NCBI GenBank assembly: GCA_001599615.1
Contig: BCHJ01000002.1
Location: 1,551,928 to 1,615,927, forward strand
Length of the DNA: 64,000 nucleotides
From: Thielaviopsis euricoi
Lineage: Eukaryota > Ascomycota > Sordariomycetes > Microascales > Ceratocystidaceae
Direction: 5' to 3'
The notes under the pieces were generated by a model. That model had not been told where the DNA came from and made no database searches. It saw only the letters and a program-made list of their open reading frames with translations. The first letter of the stretch is position 1. Every line of letters starts with the position of its first letter. Below are positions 48,481-58,574 of the stretch, piece by piece. Made by a program: the position numbers and the translations under genes.

Positions 48481-49500
48481 ATGCATAGAACAGTGTAGAC
48501 ATCACATTTCAGACTACATGTGCCCGTCCGCCGCCAACCATGACATGAAATAACACCAGACTGAGCTGTCATTTCACTCATTAGCGACCAAGGAGGGAGG
48601 AGTCGAATCAGGTGAAGTAAAGGAGGGTCTCATTGCTCTTGGAAGTGTGCGTTAAACTCCGCTCTCAAGCTCAAGTCCGCGTTGCGTTGCGTTTTTACTA
48701 GTTTGTCTGCCTGTCTGACAGACAGTCCACTGACACTTTGTTTGTTCTCCGGCTTTTACTCTGAGGGGCACAAAGCCGTTTGTTTTAGCGCACTGACGCC
48801 AAATGGATGGGCTCTCGATCGTTGCATTGGCCATTTTGTTGACTTAACAAGCAAGTCATAACAAACTGACTTATTCACAATTGTAAATACTTCTGTATGT
48901 ACACATGTTGTTGAAGGCTGAGGACTGCTATCCACTTCCTCCTGGAAACTCCTTCACTCCTGAGCCTGGTGGATGTAGATTGTCGAGTGCATAATTACGG
49001 ACTTTCAGGGACTGTCGGATGGAAAAAACCCTGCTTATAGAGGATGTCGGTATGCAGTGAATTTCTCCGTTTGACAATGCTATTTCTTACTCTTACTCTC
49101 GAGTTAGCCGCCGCTTGCTAGCTGACCAGGCTCAAGAGCAGCTGTATGCCATATTGGGGTGTAACTTTATGCGTATACGAAACGGCATTGAACGCCTCCT
49201 CTCTCTTTTTGCTTTGTTTTGATTCGGTCAAAAAAAGAAATAAGTCCAGTGGGGGGGAGGGGGATTTTCATTGCTACATGAGATTGATAAGAGTGAGAAA
49301 AAGAAAAGAAAAAAAATCACCTCACTTTTGACTCTTGACTTCTTGTTAGTCGCAAAACACTACTACGACAGGTCACAAAAAGTTCACATTTTTATGTCCC
49401 TTTACTATGATTGGCTGATTCTCTAACAAACACTCTTGCTGCCACTAATGTGTGATCTCAAAAAAAGCGCTTAATTCTGTCGTCTTTTTGTGATCCCTTT

Positions 49501-49502
<2 letters not shown>

Positions 49503-49532
<30 letters not shown>
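49503..49532 (+). repeat. T30 homopolymer
   Basis: Thirty consecutive T, the longest run in the window. It lies about 420 bp downstream of the ATP11 stop codon (that gene is on the minus strand). Confidence 0.9.
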
Positions 49533-49536
<4 letters not shown>

Positions 49537-49955
49537 CAAGGAACGTAAAACAACCCTATTTTTGTGCTGCTCCAACTCAACTAAACTTGCCGTCATTTTC
49601 AAAGCACATGATACCGAGGAAGTTGGAGTCTTTTCTCCCCCCTTCCTGTCTTGTGTCTCTTCATTTTAGACGCTTGGAGACGAATTTGGAGGTGTTGTCA
49701 GTATTCGTCTAGGTACATATAGCCAAGGCACCAGTACCTATGGGTGTGTGCAGCCGTAGTTGAAACACACCGTCATAAGTAAGAAACAATAGTACTATTG
49801 ATACAAGCAAGCTATACACAACCCTAACAACCCTAACTTGCGATAATATACATGACACTCGGCTCGGTGCCCTTTTTAGACTGTCGCCACAGTCTCTTAG
49901 ACAGAAGCCCAAAGTTTCTGTTCCAGCCATTAAGCCAATCACTCTTTATCATCCA

Positions 49956-50966
49956 TTAAACCAGTCTCTCCGTCTCTTCCATCAGCTTCTCTAGACTAAA
50001 CCGCGCATCGCCTGACGCAAAGTACTCCACCAACCGCCGTCTCTCCTCGCCCACCGGCCCGGCCTCGACGCCCTCCCACGCCCCGTAGAACTTTTGCATG
50101 CACATAACCAGGAACTGCGCATCCTGAACACGCGCTCCGCGACCCTCAACCACCTGGCCCTGCATCAGCACGAGTCCGCGCTCGCCCGCCAGGTCTACGT
50201 GGTGCGTAATGGTGGTGTGCGGCTGCGCAAACTCGCCGCGCGCCTTGTACTCGGCCAGCTGCGTAAAGAGCACGGTGCTCGTCTGCGACGCCGCGTCAAA
50301 CGTCCACTGCAGAAAGTGAATCTCGGCGCCCTGCTCGGGGTGTGGCACCGGCAGCACAAACTGCGGCGCACGCCGCGCTACGGCTTCCATGGCGAGGTAT
50401 GTCGATGCGGGAATCACGGCACACAGAGAGTCCTTCTTGGACGCATGGCGCAGCCGCCAGATGGCCGTAAGCTCACGGTCGGGCAGATCGCGGGCCTTTT
50501 CTAGGTCGAGAATGTCACCCAGCGGCTTGACACCAGAGCCCGAGCCCGAGCCCGAGGTAGCAGCCTGAGTGGCCTTTTTCGTAATAGCCTCAGCAGCCGC
50601 ACGGTTTGCCTGGGCATTCTTCGCAGCCTGCTCTGCCTTTGCGGCCGCCTCTTTATCCGAGACCTTTTCGATTACGCCGTCGAACTCGGACACCAGGGCT
50701 CCGGGCGGCAGCTCGCCGTCAGCCTTGCGCACGCTGGCAATCTTGTCGGCATACGCAGCCTTGAGCTGGTCAATGGTTCCAAGGCCTTCTTCCTTGGCGC
50801 GCTGGGCCAGTTTCTCGCGGTACTTTTCGAGCACGCTGCGGCTTTCCTGTGTGGTGGCGAGCCAGCGCACATCGTGCACGGCAGCCCAGCGGCGCTGGGC
50901 GGGCAGCGCAGAAAGACGCGGCTGGGCAGTGAGAAAGCGACGCAGAGCAAGCGTGCGAGTCGCCAT
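49956..50966 (-). CDS. ATP11: Mitochondrial F1-ATPase assembly chaperone Atp11
   Basis: Single-exon 336-aa frame starting at the ATG at 50966. The N-terminus (MATRTLALRRFLTAQPRLS and on) is Arg/Ala/Leu-rich without acidic residues for over 30 residues, as expected of a mitochondrial presequence. A charged Ala/Lys/Glu-rich region and a Gly-Ser linker follow (residues about 137-145). The conserved ATP11 domain then begins with PLGDILDLEK, RDLPDRELTAIWRLRH and FVLPVPHPEQGAEIHFLQW. Atp11 binds free F1 beta subunits in the matrix and keeps them from aggregating until the alpha3beta3 hexamer forms (family knowledge). The Gly-Ser linker comes from a GAGCCC hexanucleotide repeat at about 50534-50556. 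The gene shares an 894-bp promoter region with the divergent SLD3. Confidence 0.92.
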   Translation of the reverse strand: MATRTLALRRFLTAQPRLSALPAQRRWAAVHDVRWLATTQESRSVLEKYREKLAQRAKEEGLGTIDQLKAAYADKIASVRKADGELPPGALVSEFDGVIEKVSDKEAAAKAEQAAKNAQANRAAAEAITKKATQAATSGSGSGSGVKPLGDILDLEKARDLPDRELTAIWRLRHASKKDSLCAVIPASTYLAMEAVARRAPQFVLPVPHPEQGAEIHFLQWTFDAASQTSTVLFTQLAEYKARGEFAQPHTTITHHVDLAGERGLVLMQGQVVEGRGARVQDAQFLVMCMQKFYGAWEGVEAGPVGEERRRLVEYFASGDARFSLEKLMEETERLV

Positions 50967-51860
50967 TGTGAGAGATTAAAACAAAAAAGAAACAGAAAAG
51001 AGTAACGAGAAATGAATCGACACAAGATTAGTGACGGCCGAGATGCCAAATGGTCGATGACGATGGAAAGAAGAAGCCGTGGAGCAAATTGGCGGGCCGC
51101 TGACAGATGGCGGTGACAGATGAAGACAGCTGCCAGCGCTAATAGAGCCACAGAGTCACAAGCCTCTAACCTGTAAACATTCACCACCAGGAACCACACA
51201 TCAAGCCAATTCTGGCCGGCGAATATGTCTCCATACAGGCACAAATCAGCTTGTCTCTCTTTTACTTATCAATCTTCATAAAAAAGATCATCACATCCGA
51301 TATTGCTGGTGTGAGATCTTGTGTTTTTCTTATCTTATCAGTCTACCCATCGCGTTAACGCGTTGCTGTTTTTTTTCCTACTGCAAAGTTTAATGGCTAT
51401 ATTATTTTTTTTCTTTGTTTCTTTGATCGACCGACCCTGGCATTGTCATATGTAGGAAAAAAAAATAATAAACCAGAAAAAAAAAAACACTTTAATCTGC
51501 TTCTTCAGGTGCATTCCAGCGCTCAAAGGCTCAACTGTCAAAAAGTTTATCGCTTCAGCTCAATTAAATCGCCAATTGAATCGAATCTACTTGCCGTTAC
51601 GCCTGCTAGACATCGCTTATTCATCTCGCCTAGCATTATTTGCTTTTTTTGTGTATTGTTTTTTTCAACGGCATATAATCTCTATATCTCGACTTCTGCA
51701 TCTCGTCTTCGAGCTTCTACTTCCGCCCCCCGTCTGCTATGGCCTGAAGCTCCGACTGTTTGTCTGCCTGTGGCCGCGTCGTCATCTTCATCGCCCGTCT
51801 TCTTCTTCTTCTTCTTCTTCATCTTACAATCCGCCTGTTTATTTGTTTCTTTCTCCTTGA
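50967..51860. promoter_or_regulatory. Divergent promoter between ATP11 and SLD3
   Basis: The 894 bp between the two start codons holds a perfect 12-bp palindrome CGCGTTAACGCG (51351-51362) overlapping an ACGCGT site. The SLD3 side is pyrimidine-rich from about 51490. A two-codon uORF (ATG GCC TGA) lies at 51739-51747, about 115 nt before the SLD3 start. A CCAAT pentamer is visible near 51212. No gene is supported inside. Confidence 0.6.
51351..51363. promoter_or_regulatory. MCB-type palindrome (CGCGTTAACGCGT) upstream of SLD3
   Basis: Contains ACGCGT at 51358-51363 within a perfect 12-bp palindrome. ACGCGT is the binding site of MBF, which drives G1/S transcription of DNA replication genes in yeasts and other fungi. 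It lies about 500 bp before the SLD3 start and about 390 bp before the ATP11 start. Given the replication role of SLD3 this is a plausible control site, but unproven. Confidence 0.45.
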
Positions 51861-54800
51861 ATGGCTTCTCCCCGTGGCCGGGCCCGGTCGCCGTCGCTTC
51901 CGCCGCTCTTTACCGAAACGGCCCGCGACAAAGGCCATAGTAGCACCGTGGCCACGCCCGTCGCCGCCCAGTTCGATGTCGGTGACCCGCTTGGCAACGA
52001 TCCGGCAGAGGCCGCTTTACCGCCGGGCCAAAGTCGGAAGCGCAAGCGGTTATCAGAGGTTGACGACTCAGTGTCGCTGCTGGGCCGGTCGTTTGTCCTC
52101 AAGGTACGTCGCCTATGTGCTGCTTGCTTGCTTGTCTGATTGTTTCTGTGTTACCAATCTACTGAATCTAACATACGTCATTATAATAGCCGCAAAGCTC
52201 CTCCTCTAATCCGCCGCCACACACTCTCTATCCCGTCATGGTCCTCCCGCGAGAACACGTGCCGCTCTCGATGCTCGATTTCCACACGCCCTTTGCCGAT
52301 ATTTACGCCGCCCGTCGCTTCACTGCACCCACGCTTAGAATCGTTGACCTTGAAACCCGTCGTAGCGGCTCGCCCCATGTGCTCATCGCTGTGTCGCAAA
52401 ACAAGAAAATGTTTGTACTCGACGCCTGCGACAAGGGCGTCTTTGCCATCTGCCAGATTGGCTATTGGGTCAAGCTTCCAGATTTAACAGACAAGGCCTC
52501 CATATGTAACTGGAAACTGGCCGACAAGCTGCGCTTACGTCAAGAGGAAAAGGAAAAGGAGCGGGAAAAGGTCAAGGCCGCATATATTGCAAAACGCGAG
52601 GCCAACGACATCAAGCGCACTTCCATATCACGCAGGCCTTCGGAGGCAGCACTTACATCTTCGCTCAAGGACCGGCCAGTTTCTGGCGGTTCCATCACCC
52701 CGCCATACTCGGACAGCACAAAACCGTTTCCCATGTCGGCTCCGTCTACCCGGCCATCAACTGCTGTTGCTTTGCCAGAACCGGTTCCCAGTCAGCCGGA
52801 ACCTCCTGTTGAGGCAGATGCTCTTCCGTTCGCCGATGCGCCGCCGACTTCCGAGAGCATATTTGACGGCATCAGGTCACAGTACTCGGAGTCTCTGTAC
52901 AAGTCTCAAGTAAGCGAGCGCAATGGCTCTGAAATATCCTTCACGCATCTGCTAACAATGCATAGGGCCCGCTTACATATTTTGCCAAAGGCCCACTATC
53001 ACGAGCCCGTGCTGCTTTTAGTAAAGGCACTCAAGACGACAGCAAGACGAGCGATCTCATAACATTTTTGCGCAGTCTGATTATGACACCGGCGCAGCTC
53101 GACAACAAGTACCGCGACCGCATCCCCGAAATCATTCGCGACATGAAGGGCTTTTATAACGAAAGCGACGAGAACGCCAACGGCAATCAAAAAAAGAAGC
53201 GCGCACGCAAGATGAAGATTGGCCGCGATGGCTTGTTCCCTTACGAAGAGTCAAAAGTGCGCAGTTGGTGGCGTCACAATATGCCCGAGCTCAAAGACGG
53301 CGCCGTTGTTACCGACTCCAACATCAAGTCGTACGCAATGCTTCTTCGCACTCGCGAGACTCAGATGCAGCTCATTCTAATCCTGGAAGCGCTGGCTCTG
53401 GAATCTGCGGTCCAAGCCGAGCTGCCGCAGTCTGTAGCGGCAGATGCCACAGAGGAGCTGGCTAAGGGGAAACCAGACGGAGTAAATGGCCAGTTAGAAG
53501 AAGCCAAAGACCACCCAGAAGACGCCAAGGACCAACCAGAAGGCGAGAAAAAGAAGAAAAAGAAACAGAATCTCGAGGTTCTGGCCGACTTGCTGGCTGA
53601 TCGTCTTGGTATATGGCAGTCGACCATGTCGGATGAAATGCGCTTCATTGAAAGCGTACAACGGTCCCGAGACGCAAATATTCCAGCCAAGACTGTGGGC
53701 ACTTCAGTCGAGCCTCTCAAGGACTTTTGCACTGACGTCATCATTCCTTTGTAAGCCCTCTTTCTCCTCTCCATTTATAAGTGGGTGTTTGTTCTAACTT
53801 GTACAGCTTTGCCCAACGCCTGCCAGAAGTCTGCGATGCCATCAGCAAGAAACTCGGCGGTCCTTCTATCATTACGCAGAAACACGCACCGAAAGCCAAG
53901 GAAGACGACGAGCCGAAATCGGCCAAAAAGGAAAAGCAAACCCCCGGAGCCGTTACAAAGCGGACTGCGCAGCCTCGCAGCTCCAAGTCCAGCAAGCCGA
54001 TTTCTCTCGGCCAAGTGCTCGAGCAGGCTGTGGCCCGCGAATCCCGCCAGTCCATGCGCCGGAGCATGTCGCACGGCCCTCGCCAGCTGATTGAAGCCAT
54101 GAAGACGACGCAGCCGCGTGAAGTTCCCGGACTGAAACGCGAGGCTAGTGAATCGCAGCTCGTCCGACGCACCGAACACGGCGGTCTTCTGAAGGCGCCC
54201 GGGCTGTCTGTGTCGCGTAGCCAGAGTCTCGTCGGGGCTCCTGCGACAGATGATGCCAAGGCACACAAGCGCGCCCAAGTCGAGGCAGAACTCAAGAGCG
54301 CCATCTCGGCCATCCGCAAGCCCAACCGCGAACTCGCTGGCAAAGCCATCTCAGAAGAGTCGGAGCGCCGCACGCTTGCACAGATCAAAAAGAACCGCAA
54401 GCCGCAGCGCATAGTGCCCTCAAGCAGTCCACAAGTCGTCAAAGCTACACCCATGCGCTCGCGCTACCGCGATGTCAGCAGCAACGGCAACGGCAACGGA
54501 GCGGGCCGCTCGCACAGCCGGTATTCGCAGATATCGCCGCGCAAGGGCGGCAGCAGCTCGTTTAGCCGAAGCCACAGCATGAGACGATACCACGACGACG
54601 ACAATGACGACGATTATTTCGATGGCGACGATGCAGACGCTATTCCGCCGTCGAGTGCGCTGCGGCCGACGGCGGCGGCGGCGAGAACGGCATATGACGA
54701 CGATGTGGTTGGCGAGACGCCCGCCAAGAAGCGCGTACACATGGTTTCCGCGGAGCCAGTCTCGCGGCCGGGAATGGCTTCCGATCACGACGATGGCGAC

Positions 54801-55415
54801 GCGTTTGCAGCCGTGGGCGAGACACCCGCACGTGGTGCTACTTCTACCATGTACACCACCGCCGCTGCTACTTCTGCTACTACCACTGTCGAAACACCGC
54901 GCCACTCAGGCCACGCCACTATTGTTCTCGAAACACCCGCCTCGCACACGCCCTCCACCGGTGTATTTGGCTCATCGCCGCCACTCGAGCGCACAGCCAG
55001 CCCACGCCGGCGGTCCAGCGGGATCAAGGGCCTGCTATTTCCGTCAGCCGGCGCGGGGCGTCAGCGCCGCAGCGGGCCCATGGTGTTCAAGAGTCCGGCG
55101 CGCCAGCCACGGTCTTCTGTCGGTGCAATGCCGATGACGACGATGACAGCAACAACGGCGGCGGCGGCGGCGCATGTAACGGCATCGCCGTTTGCTTCGG
55201 CAACGGCGCGGAGTCTGGCGGTTAAGCTGGCGAGTCCTGCGCCTGCTGTTGTGTCTGTGGAGGCGCCGGTTTCTGATTCTCATTCCACGCATCAGCCGCA
55301 GCAGCAGCAGCAGCAGCAGCATAATGTTGAACAGGCTTCATCGCCACTCAAGAGAAAGGCCACTGTTGATATCTTTGCGCAACTTGGCTGGGACGACGAC
55401 TTTGACGATTTATAA
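51861..55415 (+). CDS. SLD3: DNA replication initiation regulator Sld3
   Basis: Four exons, join(51861..52103,52190..52909,52966..53750,53807..55415), 1118 aa, in frame at each join, with CTAAC branch sites visible in all three introns. Sld3 (Treslin/Ticrr in animals) recruits Cdc45 to loaded MCM helicase at origins and is a CDK target (family knowledge). The exon 2-3 junction creates SQGPLTYFAKGPLSRARAA. The conserved Sld3 core then reads FLRSLIMTPAQLDNKYRDRIPEI, a basic KKKRARKMKIGRDGLFPYEE stretch, VRSWWRHN and RETQMQLILILEALALE. The C-terminal half is long, basic and probably disordered, with four ETP motifs (T887, T922, T946, T959), several SP sites and a Gln run from a CAG repeat (about 55300-55320). 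It lies head-to-head with ATP11 and tail-to-tail with TRS65. Confidence 0.88.
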
Positions 55416-55896
55416 GAAACAAAACAAAACAATTCTCGATCACTTCTTATCCCCTCCTCCTCTTTTTTTTTCTTGTCACTCTACCACTACTTAACTGTTA
55501 GTACTATTATTACTTACTGTTATCAAACGAAACATGGACGGCGTTTTTCTTTTTTCTTTTTTTTTTTTTTTTTTTTTGTTTTTTGTTTTTTCTATTCTTA
55601 TTTTCGGGAGGTTTTTGTTGGGCTTCTATTATTCTCTGTATTATTTTCCTGCTTTGCACTAATCAGCACCAGAAAACAAAATAAAAAAAAGAATGGTCAC
55701 GAGATATTCTTCACATGCTTAGACAAACGAATGACACAAGTCTGTTTTTCTTTCTTCTTTTTCTTCCTTTTCTTCTGTTTATATTTATTGGATACTGAAT
55801 ACCATTTCGTCATGACATTTGATCTTGTATGTTGTTTCTAGATTTTGACTCTTCTTCACTTGCCATGAGTCTTACTTGTGCTTCACTCACCACTTC
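55416..55896. terminator. Convergent 3' region of SLD3 and TRS65
   Basis: The 481 bp between the two stop codons is T-rich on the plus strand, with a long T-rich run near 55549-55576 and several TTTCTT words. It probably carries the 3' UTRs and poly(A) signals of both genes. No gene is seen. Confidence 0.55.
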
Positions 55897-57916
55897 TTAT
55901 TCTTCATTCTCCCCTTCTTCTTCTCCCCCGCCCACATCCTCGCCGTCCGCCTCGTTCTCGCCCTTGACCACAATCAGCGGCAACTCACGAATATCCACAT
56001 GCTCCTGCGATATCAGGTCAATCACCCGCACAGCCTCAATTCCCAGGATACCCTCTTTCAAGGCCAGGAACCGCAGCTCCGTGACATGACACGCCCCCGG
56101 TGCCAGCGGACCGACCCGCGTATCTGCACTCAGACACACCACATCCGGGGCATCCACCAGTGAATTCCGCTGCATGGCATGCACCACATTCTCATCCAAT
56201 ACGGCATCGGCAATCTGTGCTGAATCTGCCCGCCGCGACATGCTAAGCGGCCGCGCAATGCGCATGTCGTTCCGCCGTCTGCGCGGCACCGCCAACAGCG
56301 CCAGTTTGCGCGGCGGCACATTGCTCTTTTCGACTGATCGGTTGAGCACATACACGGCCCAGGCAAACTCCTCGCCCTTGCGCACGGGGCCAGGCGGCGC
56401 GGCAAAAGTCACGGTGATGCCGAGATCAGGCACGGCAAGCGTCGGCTTGGCGTCATGGGCAGGTAGCGAGTCAGGGCGCGTAATAGACGGCGAGATCAGC
56501 GAGGTTCCGTCACCACCACCCGAGATAGACAGTTGCGATGGTTTGTGGGAGCGCTGGATAGGCGGCTGGGTGGCTGACGGACCAAAGCCAGGGTTAACGG
56601 GAATGGTAAAGTCAATGGGTGTCGACCACTGCATCACCATCTCCGGGCGGGTTTTGTCGCTGACATTGACGGCGGCACACACGGAAATGTCTAGGTCGCG
56701 CGCAGGATTGCGCACCGTGTCGGTAACACCCGAAGGCGTCAGGCGGTAGAGGAAAGTGACATGATCCCGTGGATTGCATGGAAGCGGCAGACCCAGTCCA
56801 CTGACGGTATCAGACAAGCAGACAGCCGTGCCATCCTGGACCGACAGCCCAATCTTTGTGATTTCCAGCTTTGCGTCAAACATGTCGGTAATGTCGACTT
56901 CCAGTGAGGCAATCAGATCGGGCGTAGCAGGAAGCGTATTCGGTCGCGCAAAACGCACGCGGGTGTGGACAGCCGGGACAATTGGAAACGTCAGAGCCGC
57001 CTGTGTACGTAGCGGGCGCATCAAGTCACGTGGGTTTGTTAGCGGAGCCACGCGCGAGACACGCAGAGCCGACAGTCGCGGCGTCACGTCTCCCAGGCCT
57101 GGATCTTCTGCAAAAGAAGATAGTAGGTTCATACCGGATGCAAGACCGCTCTGCAGGTAGCCGCTGTTGTTTCTGTTGGCACCCGATGTCGGTTCAATGG
57201 GCTTCAGACTGGCGGAGGCAGAAAAGAGCGCCGATGGCTGCTGCAGTCGGATACGAGGCCGTGCAAGGAACACGGGCATTTTCCACACGGCGTAGATATG
57301 CTTGACACGCTCCTTTTTCTTTGGTTGGGCAGTGTCTTCTGGCGGCACGCCATAGTCATCATCATCATCATTGACGTTGTCGTTGTTGTCCTGGGCGGGT
57401 GTTTCCTCGGCCTTATCGTCCTCATCGCTGGCCGAGTCCTCGTCTTGATCGACAATAATGAACGGGTCGTCGCTATCCTCCAGCGTGCCTGAGAAGATCA
57501 AGTCATGAGGCACGGGACCGTCGCCGCGCTCAGGCTTGTTGACAATCTGCGTTTCTAGGGTTAACACCAGTCGCTTGAGGTGTGAACGCAAGGCGTCCTC
57601 TTCGGCCCATGGCGTACGAAGAACAAGCAAGACATCCAGAGTCTCATCTGCAAGGGGTTAGAACCAGATATCATTTAGACTTTCCCCGGATGGAAAGACA
57701 ACAGAAAACAAACATACCAAAAAACAGCGATTTGCGCTGTGGAATTGAATGCAGGAAGCCTTGTGCATCACTTGCATCAGCCTCGCCGAAAATATCCTCT
57801 AGACTACCATGAGTGGCAGCAGGCACGATGAACGAGAGCAGCGAATAATCAACAAAGTTATTCGCAGCCTCATCGTGGCCCAGAGAAATGGCGATGTCGT
57901 CTGGGAAGAAAGCCAT
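55897..57916 (-). CDS. TRS65: TRAPP II complex subunit Trs65
   Basis: Two exons, complement(join(55897..57647,57718..57916)), 649 aa. The 70-nt intron has a GTATGT donor and a TTGCAG acceptor and rebuilds SLFFDETLDVLLVLRTPW. The first in-frame ATG is at 57916 (MAFFPDD). Trs65 is a fungal subunit of TRAPP II, which acts in late Golgi/endosome trafficking as part of a Rab GTPase exchange factor (family knowledge). Visible features are an acidic linker with Asp/Asn runs (residues about 110-160, from a CAT repeat), an IRLQQPSALFSASASLKP block, and a C-terminal beta-rich part ending RVGPLAPGACHVTELRFLAL, IGIEAVRVIDL and DIRELPLIVV before an acidic tail. The C-terminal wording fits the Trs65 domain. 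The assignment is from remembered family patterns and is less certain than for SLD3 or ATP11. Confidence 0.75.
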
Positions 57917-58574
57917 TGGCTGCAAGGCGAGACGAGACGAGACGAGGGGCTTTGATTAAATTAGGAATTATATATGACAGCGAAAAACAAGGCAGTAAAA
58001 AACATAACAAAATAAAGAAAGGGCAAGAAATAGATATCAAGTGGCAGTCAACCACTCATGTACTACTCATGTACCGAAACAATCACACTGATGAATAAAC
58101 AAACAAACATAAAGTATAAAGGAACCTTTCGAATCTCGGCGCCAGGAGAAAGTGACGTCGGAAGCTGTGCTGTGCTGTGCTGTGCTGTATGCAAATACTC
58201 ACATAAACACAATACCGTGTCGATTGTACTGTGCGGTGCTATGTAGGGGATACAAGCCAGCTTACGCCACATTTGGCTCGGTAAGGGTCGTAGCGTAGCG
58301 CCACATTGGCCCCTTATAACAAAGCATTGCTGTTTAGCTTAACTTAGCTTAATCACCACTGTAAGCAGTGTCACCCACTATAACTTAACCTTGCGATCCC
58401 GCTGAAGCTTGTGAATCGAGATATATTACACCACCTCACCTCTATCGGTACCAGAACTAGACATATAATTTTATTGAGAAAAATGTATATAACCAAAAAA
58501 AAAAAAAAAAAAAAAAAAACATCATGCAANAAAAATGAACCCCTCACAATATCCTTCCTTATCCTTCATATTAT
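57917..58574. other. Intergenic region between TRS65 and MED16
   Basis: Holds the TRS65 promoter and the MED16 3' flank. Repeats: GAGAC units at 57927-57946, a GCTGT array at 58163-58190, two AGCTTAACTT words near 58336-58352, a CACTG/CAGTG hairpin near 58358-58371, and an A25 run (58495-58519) followed by one ambiguous base at 58530. No gene is supported. Confidence 0.6.
58163..58190 (+). repeat. Pentanucleotide microsatellite (GCTGT)
   Basis: Five copies of GCTGT in the TRS65 promoter region, about 250 bp upstream of its start codon. Confidence 0.85.

Larger units (their letters stand above)
47664..49955. other. Intergenic region, ligase promoter and ATP11 3' flank
   Basis: No gene is supported in this 2.3 kb. 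The left end serves as promoter for the acyl-CoA ligase. A CACAG/CAGTA-type pentanucleotide array lies at 48433-48480, a T30 run at 49503-49532, and a two-copy AACCCTAAC word near 49820-49840. The right end is the 3' flank of ATP11. Confidence 0.6.

Noticed and set aside
49820..49840. Telomere-like AACCCTAAC words (also one near 8225)
   Set aside because: Only one or two copies, not an array, and surrounded by unique sequence; not evidence of a telomere or fusion.
53741..54454. Minus-strand frame of 237 codons
   Set aside because: Antisense to SLD3 exon 4 in GC-rich coding sequence, where long antisense frames are expected.
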